Source: Fen-1258 sp027348115 (GTDB taxonomy: Bacteria; Bacteroidota; Ignavibacteria; Ignavibacteriales; Melioribacteraceae). From it: a stretch of DNA of 10,995 nt. Both the position numbers and the translations under genes were made by a program. Location of the stretch: NCBI GenBank assembly GCA_027348115.1, contig DAIEQA010000095.1:1-10995 (forward strand). Direction: 5' to 3'. The notes below the pieces were generated by a model that did no database searches, had not been told where the DNA came from, and saw only the letters and a list, made by a program, of their open reading frames with translations. This document shows, one piece after another, positions 1 to 5,988 of this stretch. Every line of letters begins with the position of its first letter. The first letter of the stretch is position 1.

Positions 1-894
1 GAGATGCCGGTTATGGACGGGCTGACGGCACTGAAAAAAATTATGGCCGAATGCCCAACCTCCGTGTTGATGGTTAGTTCGTTGACCACCGAGGGAGCCG
101 ATGCAACAATTAAGGCCCTGGAACTTGGCGCCGTCGATTTCATTCCCAAGGAAATGTCCTATGTTAGCGTTAACATCGCTAACATTAAGGAAGATTTGAT
201 TCACAAGGTTAAGGAAATTACCCGCCAAAAGATTTTGAAGGAACGTTTAAGCAGAATTAGAGCAACCGGCGCTCAAGCCCCGGCAAGACGTCTGACTAAG
301 ATTGTGAATGATTTACCAAAGATCGGTTATCGTTCAATCGCTATGGGAATTTCAACCGGCGGACCGTTTACCCTGCAGAAAATTCTTCCTCTTCTTTCGG
401 AAAAAATAAATGTGCCTGTTTTCATCGTTCAGCACATGCCTCCTAAATTTACTAAATCATTGGCAGAAAGACTTAACGGGCTTTCCAAACTTGAAGTAAA
501 AGAAGCTGAGGATTTGGAAATTGTTCGTCCCGGCGTTGTTTATATTGCCCCGGGTGGTTTGCATATGAAGTTAAACACTTCGGGTAATTCGCAGCACTCG
601 ATTGTAATTTCCCGCGAACCCGGCGATACGCTGCACAGACCATCCGTAGATGTAATGATGAATTCCGTAATAGACGCATACGGCAAGTACACGTTGGGAG
701 TTATAATGACCGGCATGGGTAAAGACGGTTACGAAGGAATTAAAACATTAAAATCTCTTGGCGGGTATTCAATTGCGCAGGATGAAGAATCGTGCGTGGT
801 ATATGGAATGCCCAAAGCCATAGTTGATGCCGGACTTGCAGATGCTGTGCTGCCGGCAGAAAAAATACCTGAAATGATTAATAAGGTGGTGTAA
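1..894 (+). CDS. cheB: CheB, protein-glutamate methylesterase/glutamine deamidase (5' partial)
   Basis: CheB removes methyl groups from chemoreceptor glutamates (and deamidates glutamines) when its receiver domain is phosphorylated by CheA, which drives adaptation in the cytoplasm. The frame is open from base 1 and begins inside the receiver signature E-M-P-V-M-D-G. The phospho-accepting Asp normally lies two residues before that Glu, so it falls just outside the window. Numbering from the Met at base 4, the receiver remainder is about residues 1-70 and includes the conserved Lys in D-F-I-P-K-E. A charged linker follows to about residue 105, then the methylesterase domain. Its catalytic triad is visible as Ser117 in GISTGG, His144 in VQHMPP and Asp241 in MTGMGKDG. 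The C-terminus looks complete. The next gene starts 1 bp after the stop, so the two are probably cotranscribed. Identity is clear; only the N-terminus is missing. Confidence 0.96.
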   Translation, partial: EMPVMDGLTALKKIMAECPTSVLMVSSLTTEGADATIKALELGAVDFIPKEMSYVSVNIANIKEDLIHKVKEITRQKILKERLSRIRATGAQAPARRLTKIVNDLPKIGYRSIAMGISTGGPFTLQKILPLLSEKINVPVFIVQHMPPKFTKSLAERLNGLSKLEVKEAEDLEIVRPGVVYIAPGGLHMKLNTSGNSQHSIVISREPGDTLHRPSVDVMMNSVIDAYGKYTLGVIMTGMGKDGYEGIKTLKSLGGYSIAQDEESCVVYGMPKAIVDAGLADAVLPAEKIPEMINKVV

Positions 895-895
895 A

Positions 896-1150
896 ATGGC
901 AAACAACATTAATAATTTTGAAGACGTAGGTTTAAGAGATGTGTTCGTTAACAACAAAACCAAAACGGGCAACCTGCTTAAAGCTTCGGATGTAAATTTA
1001 AAAGGCACATCAAAAATAACTTGCGAAGACGACGAAATCGAAGGAATAAGAATTCTACTTAAGAAGGATGTCAACGATTCTATAAAGGAAATCAAATTTG
1101 TATGTTCCTGCGGGCAAACCAAAACTATAATCCTGGATTACTCCGAATAA
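896..1150 (+). CDS. Small unrecognised protein with a CxCG motif, downstream of cheB
   Basis: I do not recognise this 84-residue protein. It starts 1 bp after the cheB stop behind a good ribosome binding site (AAGGTGG at 883-889, 6 nt from the ATG), so it is very likely translated and coupled to cheB. There is no signal peptide or membrane segment. The N-terminal half is polar, with N-N-K-T-K-T-G. The middle is acidic (CEDDEIEG), and the C-terminus alternates charged and hydrophobic residues around F-V-C-S-C-G-Q-T-K, which suggests beta strands. The three cysteines (one in the middle, two in CxCG) could form half of a zinc site completed by dimerisation, or be redox active; this is inference. 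Its position between cheB and the rod genes suggests a role in chemotaxis or flagella, but the sequence shows no function. Confidence 0.75.
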   Translation: MANNINNFEDVGLRDVFVNNKTKTGNLLKASDVNLKGTSKITCEDDEIEGIRILLKKDVNDSIKEIKFVCSCGQTKTIILDYSE

Positions 1151-1277
1151 TCCTCCGGTTTGAGTAATAAATCGCAATTGGTGAATTTTAGCCACTTTTA
1201 TTAAACACTATCCGCACTTTCAAATAAAATCGCTCCCTTAATTCTGGCATTTCATTTGGGTATTAAACCCAGAATGA
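1151..1277 (+). promoter_or_regulatory. Non-coding gap before flgB, likely operon promoter/leader
   Basis: This is the only sizeable gap in the window, and it separates cheB and its small partner from the flgB-fliK run, so it is the natural place for the operon promoter. It is AT-rich and holds no convincing ORF. Near its 3' end, TGGCA at 1245-1249 followed by TTG at 1256-1258 has the spacing of the sigma-54 -24/-12 boxes (TGGCA-N6-TTG). The usual GC at -12 is GG here. If used, transcription would start near 1271, about 19 nt before the Met at 1290. No clear sigma-28 (TAAA/GCCGATAA) or strong sigma-70 pair is seen. Assigning a promoter to this gap is inference from layout; the sigma class is speculative. 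Confidence 0.35.
1241..1275 (+). promoter_or_regulatory. Dyad-rich flgB leader with two mutually exclusive stems
   Basis: ATTCTGG at 1241-1247 is a perfect inverted match to CCAGAAT at 1269-1275 (7 bp arms, 21 nt between). A second dyad, TGGGT at 1257-1261 with ACCCA at 1267-1271, shares bases with the first, so the two RNA stems could not form together. They end just before the AAGGA at 1281-1285. They could be an operator at DNA level, or leader RNA structure affecting flgB translation if transcription starts further upstream. Neither has a following U-tract, so they are not a terminator. Chance in AT-rich DNA cannot be excluded. Confidence 0.25.
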
Positions 1278-1685
1278 ATGAAGGAAATTATGCCGGAAAC
1301 TATTAAACTTTTGCAAAACCTTCTTGATTATTGTTCGGTAAAGAACAAAGTCATTGCAAAAAACATTGCCAACATCGGAACGGAAAAATATAATAGGGAA
1401 GATGTTGAGTTCAAAGATATTCTTAACGAGAATATGGGGGAGATTCTAAGAACAGACAACCCGAAGCATATCGATATGTTAAGAACGGACGATTCATTTG
1501 GCTCCAATTACAAAATCACTGAAGATAAAAGTACCGATATGGACTCCGGCATAAACAATGTAAACATAGAACAGGAAATGTCGGAGTTAGCCGAGAACGC
1601 GCTTCGTTTTAAGTTTGCCGCGCTTAAGATAGGCGATTACTACAAATCAATTCAATCCGTTATTAAAGACGGAGGTTCAGCATGA
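1278..1685 (+). CDS. flgB: FlgB, flagellar proximal rod protein
   Basis: FlgB forms part of the proximal rod that crosses the periplasm above the MS ring, and is exported by the flagellar type III system. The family signature is near the N-terminus: KNIANI followed by G-T-E-K-Y-N-R, corresponding to the usual NIAN-x-x-TP-x-Y. The C-terminal export and polymerisation helix is also recognisable (NIEQEMSELAENALRFK, then YYKSIQSVI). Length, 135 residues from this start, is normal for FlgB. A second in-frame ATG at 1290 (giving 131 residues, M-P-E-T-I-K) is preceded by AAGGA at 1281-1285, 4 nt away, whereas the ATG at 1278 has no ribosome site. The true start may therefore be 1290. The stop overlaps the flgC start as ATGA. 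This is the first gene of the rod/basal-body operon. Confidence 0.93.
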   Translation: MKEIMPETIKLLQNLLDYCSVKNKVIAKNIANIGTEKYNREDVEFKDILNENMGEILRTDNPKHIDMLRTDDSFGSNYKITEDKSTDMDSGINNVNIEQEMSELAENALRFKFAALKIGDYYKSIQSVIKDGGSA

Positions 1686-2185
1686 AAATTAACGGAAGTT
1701 TTTTCGGATTCAATTTCAGCGCAAGAGGCATGAGCATCCAAAGAAAGAAAATGGATCTTATTGCCCAGAACATTGCAAACGCGGATTCGGTTCGAACCCA
1801 GGACGGAAAACCTTACCAGAGAAAATTTTTAGAGGTTACGCAAAATCCGGACAACTTTGCAAACAGACTTTCTATAGAAGGACAGCAGCTTCAACTTAAC
1901 GTTACAGATAGAAGTCATATTGCCAGACTTGACGTTCCAAAAGAGCTTAATATCAACGGTCAAGTTGAAAGCACGCAGATGAAGGAAATGACGGATCAGT
2001 CCCAAGGCGATATGGTTTACATGCCGGATAATCCTTACGCAAACGAGCAAGGATACGTTCAGATGTCGAATGTGAACGTGGTAAATGAAATGGTGGATAT
2101 GATAGCTGCAACGCGCAGTTACGAAGCAAACCTTCAATCGTTAAACTCGGCTAAACAAATGGCAAAAGATTCTTTGGAGATCTAA
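1682..2185 (+). CDS. flgC: FlgC, flagellar proximal rod protein
   Basis: FlgC is a proximal rod subunit that stacks with FlgB and FlgF between the MS ring and the distal rod. The flagellar rod N-terminal domain is clear: SARGMSIQRKKMD, then AQNIANADS and R-T-Q-D-G-K-P-Y, the FlgC version of the NIAN-TRT-x-G-x-PY motif (about residues 13-50). The C-terminal rod/hook helix (NVVNEMVDMIAATRSYEAN, about residues 131-150) is canonical. The 167-residue length is slightly above the usual 135-155. Translation starts at the ATG overlapping the flgB stop, with GGAGG at 1671-1675 placed 6 nt upstream. The start is therefore well supported and the pair is translationally coupled. Confidence 0.96.
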   Translation: MKINGSFFGFNFSARGMSIQRKKMDLIAQNIANADSVRTQDGKPYQRKFLEVTQNPDNFANRLSIEGQQLQLNVTDRSHIARLDVPKELNINGQVESTQMKEMTDQSQGDMVYMPDNPYANEQGYVQMSNVNVVNEMVDMIAATRSYEANLQSLNSAKQMAKDSLEI

Positions 2186-2425
2186 ATGAAAATTATTGCG
2201 AACTCAAACGGTAATTATAGTCCTGCTTATGTTAAATCAACCCAAAATTTGCGCGGCGCTTCTTCAGCGCAAAAAGAAACCGGCAGCATTTCTTCGGATG
2301 AAAAAAACTTCTTCGCAAAATTGTACCCCGCTCAAAAAGAAGAAGTGCTGAATTACCAGTTCTACAACGCGAAAGGTAAAGTAACCGGCACTCATCTCGG
2401 TTCGCTTTTCGATAGGAGAGGTTAA
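2186..2425 (+). CDS. Small unrecognised protein between flgC and fliE
   Basis: I do not recognise this 79-residue protein. The ATG directly abuts the flgC stop and has GGAGA at 2176-2180, 5 nt upstream; fliE begins 1 bp after its stop. Such tight packing between rod and MS-ring genes makes it almost certainly a real, cotranslated gene. The N-terminal 35 residues are polar, rich in Ser, Asn and Gln, and probably disordered. The C-terminal half looks structured: E-K-N-F-F-A-K-L-Y-P, then N-Y-Q-F-Y, then G-T-H-L-G-S-L-F-D-R-R-G at the end. There is no signal peptide or transmembrane segment. FlgB, FlgC and FliE are exported with disordered N-termini, so an export substrate or rod-associated factor is possible; a cytoplasmic assembly factor is equally possible. 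Flagellar function is inferred from context only. Confidence 0.8.
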   Translation: MKIIANSNGNYSPAYVKSTQNLRGASSAQKETGSISSDEKNFFAKLYPAQKEEVLNYQFYNAKGKVTGTHLGSLFDRRG

Positions 2426-2426
2426 A

Positions 2427-2717
2427 ATGAAAATAGAAGGGTTTGGAGAGTTTTTACCAGGGACAACTAAAACCACAAAATTAAATTCCACGAGCGGCGA
2501 AAATTTTGGAGCCACATTGTCGGATCTAATTAAAGATGTAAATCAGGATCAAATCAATTCGCAGAAATCAATTGAAGATTTTGTTTCGGGCAACGGTGTA
2601 GAACTTCAAGACGTTATGATTGCCGGCGAGAAAGCTAAAACAAGTCTTCAACTTCTAATGGAAATTAGAAACAAAGCCGTTGATATGTTCAAAGAATTAT
2701 CTAGGATGCCGGTATAA
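2427..2717 (+). CDS. fliE: FliE, MS-ring/rod junction protein
   Basis: FliE joins the FliF MS ring to the FlgB/FlgC rod and is among the first substrates of the export gate. The 96-residue length is normal. The diagnostic C-terminal region is fully present: V-E-L-Q-D-V-M-I-A-G-E-K-A, then S-L-Q-L-L-M-E-I-R-N-K-A-V-D, ending E-L-S-R-M-P-V, as in most FliE proteins. The N-terminal 25 residues are divergent and polar, as usual in the family. The start has the strongest ribosome binding site in the window (AGGAGAGG at 2414-2421, 5 nt from the ATG), which lies in the end of the preceding small gene. fliF follows after 2 bp. Confidence 0.96.
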   Translation: MKIEGFGEFLPGTTKTTKLNSTSGENFGATLSDLIKDVNQDQINSQKSIEDFVSGNGVELQDVMIAGEKAKTSLQLLMEIRNKAVDMFKELSRMPV

Positions 2718-2719
2718 AA

Positions 2720-4345
2720 ATGAATAATAATCCTTTACAAGCGCTTATCGGGATAATCAACAAGCTAAACCCAAAGCAAAAATTTTTATTCGGCGGAGGT
2801 ATACTTTTAACCTTAATTCTTCTTGCCACACTTCTTTTTATTCTTAATGAACCGAATTACACTACGCTGTATTCAAGTTTATCGCAGGAAGACGCCTCGA
2901 AAGTGGTCGATTACCTGAACAGTCAAAAAGTGCTCTACAAGATCGAAGATAACGGTCAAACAATAAAGGTGCCCAAAGAAAAAGTTTATGAAATGCGGCT
3001 TGCCCTGGCAGGTAAAGGCGTGCCGAGTTCCGGCATTATAGGTTATGAAATATTTGATAAGACTACAATGGGCATGTCCGAGTTCATGCAGAAATTAAAT
3101 TACAAACGCGCGCTTGAGGGCGAACTTGCGAGAACTATTCAGCAGCAGGACGGAGTGATAGGTGTGCGCGTGCATATTGTTATACCGGAGAAATCAATTT
3201 TCAAAGAGGAAGACAAACTGCCATCGGCGTCCGTTGTTCTAAAGTTAAGAAATAATTCGCTGCCTTCAAAAGAAAACATACAGGCAATTGTTAATCTTGT
3301 CTGCGGATCTGTGGAAGGTCTTCAGCAGGATAAAGTTTCTATTATTGACACGAGAGGCAGAATATTAAACAGTGATAATGAAGACGGACCTTTGGCTTAT
3401 GCATCGGCGCGCCAGTACGAAATAAAAAAATCAGTCGAAAATTATCTTGCTCAGAAGGCGCAGTCTATTTTAGATAATGTACTCGGTTATGGCAACGCGA
3501 TGGTTCAGGTAAATGCCGATTTGAATTTTGATCAAGTTGAAAAAACAATGGAACAGTACGATCCTGAGTCGCAAGTAGCCGTAAGCGAACAAACGATTAA
3601 GACAAACAACGAAGGCAAAAATCAAAGCGATTCTTCCGCGCAGAATAACGAAAATTCTTTGACCAATTACGAGATTAACAAGACGGTTCAAAAAGTAATT
3701 GCCGAAAGCGGGAACATAAAAAGATTAAGCGTAGCCGCTGTTATAAACGATATTCCCAAAGAAGTGAAGAAAGGCGGCAAGACGGATGTCGTTTACGATC
3801 CCAGGCCAGCCGATCAGATGAAAAAACTGGATGAGATTGTTAGAAATGCAGTCGGCATCGACGTAACACGCAACGATCAATTTTCGATAGTTGATATTCC
3901 ATTTGAAACCAAGGGATTGGATAATTCTACCGACGAAGCAACAACTACAAGTTTGCCGAATCCGAATGATTGGATGAACCTTGTATTTATAGTTGTTGCA
4001 ATTATAGGATCGATATTTGTTCTTAAAAGTTTGATGAAGCGTTTGAAGAACGAACGCATTGTTATCGGCACGGTAAATACCGGAAGTATTAATGCCGGAG
4101 GAGGATTATTAGCAGCGCCGCAAAACGCCGCCTCGCTGCCGGCGTCAAATTCTCTGCCCGCATCTCAGCTTCTGCAGCCTAAAAAGAGGCGCGGAATGCT
4201 GCCGATTGGAGATATTGAAGACGATATTTCCGACGAGGCATTGTTAAAGAAAAACCAGCAGGAAAAGATTGTTAATTACGTAACAAAAAATCCTATGGAC
4301 GCGGCAAAATTAATTAACGCCTGGATGCATGAAGATGAGATCTGA
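2720..4345 (+). CDS. fliF: FliF, flagellar MS-ring protein
   Basis: FliF forms the inner-membrane MS ring, the platform for the rod, the switch ring and the export gate. At 541 residues it is full length. Transmembrane segment 1 is about residues 22-42 (G-G-G-I-L-L-T-L-I-L-L). The periplasmic E-P-N-Y-T-T-L-Y-S-S-L-S motif opens the first ring-building domain. The second contains KLNYKRALEGELARTI, with V-R-V-H-I-V-I-P-E-K next to it. The third, the beta-collar region with an Asn/Ser-rich insert, runs to about residue 390. Segment 2 is about residues 420-438. A cytoplasmic linker rich in Ala, Ser and Pro (about 450-500) leads to the FliG-binding tail (about 508-541), with NPMDAAKLINAWMHED. The start is 2 bp after fliE; the best ribosome site is a distant AGGA, so coupling is likely. 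The stop lies 17 bp inside fliG. Confidence 0.97.
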   Translation: MNNNPLQALIGIINKLNPKQKFLFGGGILLTLILLATLLFILNEPNYTTLYSSLSQEDASKVVDYLNSQKVLYKIEDNGQTIKVPKEKVYEMRLALAGKGVPSSGIIGYEIFDKTTMGMSEFMQKLNYKRALEGELARTIQQQDGVIGVRVHIVIPEKSIFKEEDKLPSASVVLKLRNNSLPSKENIQAIVNLVCGSVEGLQQDKVSIIDTRGRILNSDNEDGPLAYASARQYEIKKSVENYLAQKAQSILDNVLGYGNAMVQVNADLNFDQVEKTMEQYDPESQVAVSEQTIKTNNEGKNQSDSSAQNNENSLTNYEINKTVQKVIAESGNIKRLSVAAVINDIPKEVKKGGKTDVVYDPRPADQMKKLDEIVRNAVGIDVTRNDQFSIVDIPFETKGLDNSTDEATTTSLPNPNDWMNLVFIVVAIIGSIFVLKSLMKRLKNERIVIGTVNTGSINAGGGLLAAPQNAASLPASNSLPASQLLQPKKRRGMLPIGDIEDDISDEALLKKNQQEKIVNYVTKNPMDAAKLINAWMHEDEI

Positions 4346-5372
4346 TAAACTGCAAAACAAAGAAATACGGGAAGAAGTAAGCGGCGTTCAAAAAGCCGCC
4401 ATGTTGATGGTTGCATTAAACGTTGAAGCTGCATCCGCCGTGCTGAAGCACCTGGATCCGCTCGATGTTGAAAACTTAACAGCCGAAATCTCAAAAGTAA
4501 AAAATATTTCTGCTCGTACAGCGGACATTGTTATTGAAGAATTTTACAACATGGTTACCGCCCGCGAGTATGTTTTGGAAGGAGGCCTCGATTTTGCGCA
4601 GGCTGTTCTTGAAAAAACCTACGGCCCTTCTAAAGCAGTCGAAATCATTGAAAAAGTAAAACGTCTTACAACTCTCAAGGGTTTCGATGTTTTGAAAAAA
4701 GCAGAACCGGCCCAGTTAATTAATTTTTTGAACAAGGAACATCCGCAGACAATGGCGCTTATACTTTCGCAGCTTAGCCCGGACCAGACTGCAAACGCAT
4801 TGAAAGAATTGCCGGATGAACTCCGGCTCGATGTTGCCTATCGTATTGCAACCTTAGGTAAAATAGCCCCGCAAACGTTGAAGCAAATAGAACATGTTGT
4901 TGACGAAATTGCAGGCGCTTCGATGAGCCAATCTGTAGGAAAATTAGGCGGCGCAAAATGCCTTGCGGCAATTCTTAACCGCACAAACGTAACCATGGCC
5001 AAAGAAATTTTGGAAAAGCTGGAAAATCTCGATCCCGAAACGAGCTATGAAGTAAAAAGATTGATGTTCATCTTTGATGAAATTATAAACATTAACGATA
5101 AAGACATTCAGAAAATATTGCGCGAAGTTGATCGAAAGGACCTGGCGCTTTCTTTAAAGGTTGCCGAAGACAATCTCAAAGAAAAAATATTTAAGAATAT
5201 GTCCGAGCGCGCTGCCGACCTTCTTAAAGAAGAATTGCAGTACATGGGTATGGTAAAACTTAAAGAGGTAGAAGGCGCACAGGCAAGAATAATCGATATA
5301 ATTAAATCGTTGGAAGAACAAGGCGAAATTTCACTCAACATGCGCGGCGGTCCGGAAGAAATTTATGTCTGA
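4329..5372 (+). CDS. fliG: FliG, flagellar motor switch protein
   Basis: FliG is the rotor protein that contacts the stator and sets rotation direction. It binds the FliF tail through its N-domain and FliM through its middle domain. The 347-residue length is normal. The N-domain includes V-Q-K-A-A-M-L-M-V-A-L. The middle domain carries EHPQT at 137-141. In the C-terminal domain the torque-helix charges align with E. coli FliG: Lys277 (K264), Arg294 (R281), Glu301-Glu302 (D288-D289) and Lys310 (R297), all charge-conserving. It ends G-G-P-E-E-I-Y-V, like the E-D-T-Y-V end of E. coli. The ATG at 4329 overlaps fliF by 17 bp; a second ATG at 4335 is an alternative, and neither has a strong ribosome site. 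The overlap suggests FliF and FliG synthesis is coupled. Confidence 0.97.
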   Translation: MKMRSDKLQNKEIREEVSGVQKAAMLMVALNVEAASAVLKHLDPLDVENLTAEISKVKNISARTADIVIEEFYNMVTAREYVLEGGLDFAQAVLEKTYGPSKAVEIIEKVKRLTTLKGFDVLKKAEPAQLINFLNKEHPQTMALILSQLSPDQTANALKELPDELRLDVAYRIATLGKIAPQTLKQIEHVVDEIAGASMSQSVGKLGGAKCLAAILNRTNVTMAKEILEKLENLDPETSYEVKRLMFIFDEIININDKDIQKILREVDRKDLALSLKVAEDNLKEKIFKNMSERAADLLKEELQYMGMVKLKEVEGAQARIIDIIKSLEEQGEISLNMRGGPEEIYV

Positions 5373-5976
5373 TGTTATTAAGCTAAGTAAAAAAACAAAG
5401 ACAACTGTTAAGGTCAGCGGATTTGGAAATTCTATAATCGATGTTGACGATTCCGAACTGCTTGGTCGTCAAATGGAAGATTATTACCGGAAAGGGTTCC
5501 AGGAAGGACAGGAAAAAGCACGAAGGGAACTTGAACAGTCTTTCATGGACCGGCTGGCAAAAAAGTACGAAGAGCTTTACAACATTTTTCAGCAGTACGA
5601 TGAAAATTTGATTGAGTACGAAAAAACTTTTGAATTAATAGCAATAGAGACCGGTTATGAGATTGCAAAGAAAATACTTCAGCACGAGATTAAAGATAAA
5701 AGCATAATCAATGAAAATGTTAGATTGGCCATTAACAAGATTATTGGCGCCAACGAAATTAAGTTGAAATTAAATCCGAATGATCTTGAACAAATTAACG
5801 ACTTAAATAAAAATATTTTGAACGGCAGTTCGTTTAGTAAAATTAAAATAGAAGCCGATGAAAGAATAGAGCAGGGAGGATGCCTTGTAGAAACCGAAAT
5901 TGGAAATGTTGATGCAAGAATATCCACCCAGCTAAACGAACTGAAAAAGCAGCTTGAAGACAGCCTGGAAAATTAA
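5365..5976 (+). CDS. fliH: FliH, export ATPase regulator/stalk protein
   Basis: FliH is the elongated dimeric partner that holds and regulates the export ATPase FliI and links it to the switch ring. It is 203 residues long. The middle is a highly charged helical stretch with a GxxxG element (K-G-F-Q-E-G-Q-E-K-A, about residues 44-53), typical of FliH. A family-like segment, I-A-I-E-T-G-Y-E-I-A-K-K-I-L, leads into the C-terminal alpha/beta domain, which contains K-L-N-P-N-D-L and G-G-C-L-V-E-T-E-I-G-N-V-D-A-R. That last motif is characteristic of FliH and of the peripheral stalk relatives. The start overlaps fliG by 8 bp and has GGAAG at 5354-5358, 6 nt upstream, which supports it. fliI follows after 12 bp. 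Confidence 0.93.
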   Translation: MSDVIKLSKKTKTTVKVSGFGNSIIDVDDSELLGRQMEDYYRKGFQEGQEKARRELEQSFMDRLAKKYEELYNIFQQYDENLIEYEKTFELIAIETGYEIAKKILQHEIKDKSIINENVRLAINKIIGANEIKLKLNPNDLEQINDLNKNILNGSSFSKIKIEADERIEQGGCLVETEIGNVDARISTQLNELKKQLEDSLEN

Positions 5977-5988
5977 GCAGACTTAACA

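Noticed and set aside
769..1122. 117-residue open frame on the - strand across the cheB end and the small gene
   Set aside because: It is antisense to two well-supported genes and has no family match or ribosome site.
1135..1153. Hairpin GGATTA/TAATCC over the stop codon of the small CxCG gene as a terminator
   Set aside because: The stem is only 6 bp with two G-C pairs, and no U-tract follows, so an intrinsic terminator is not supported.
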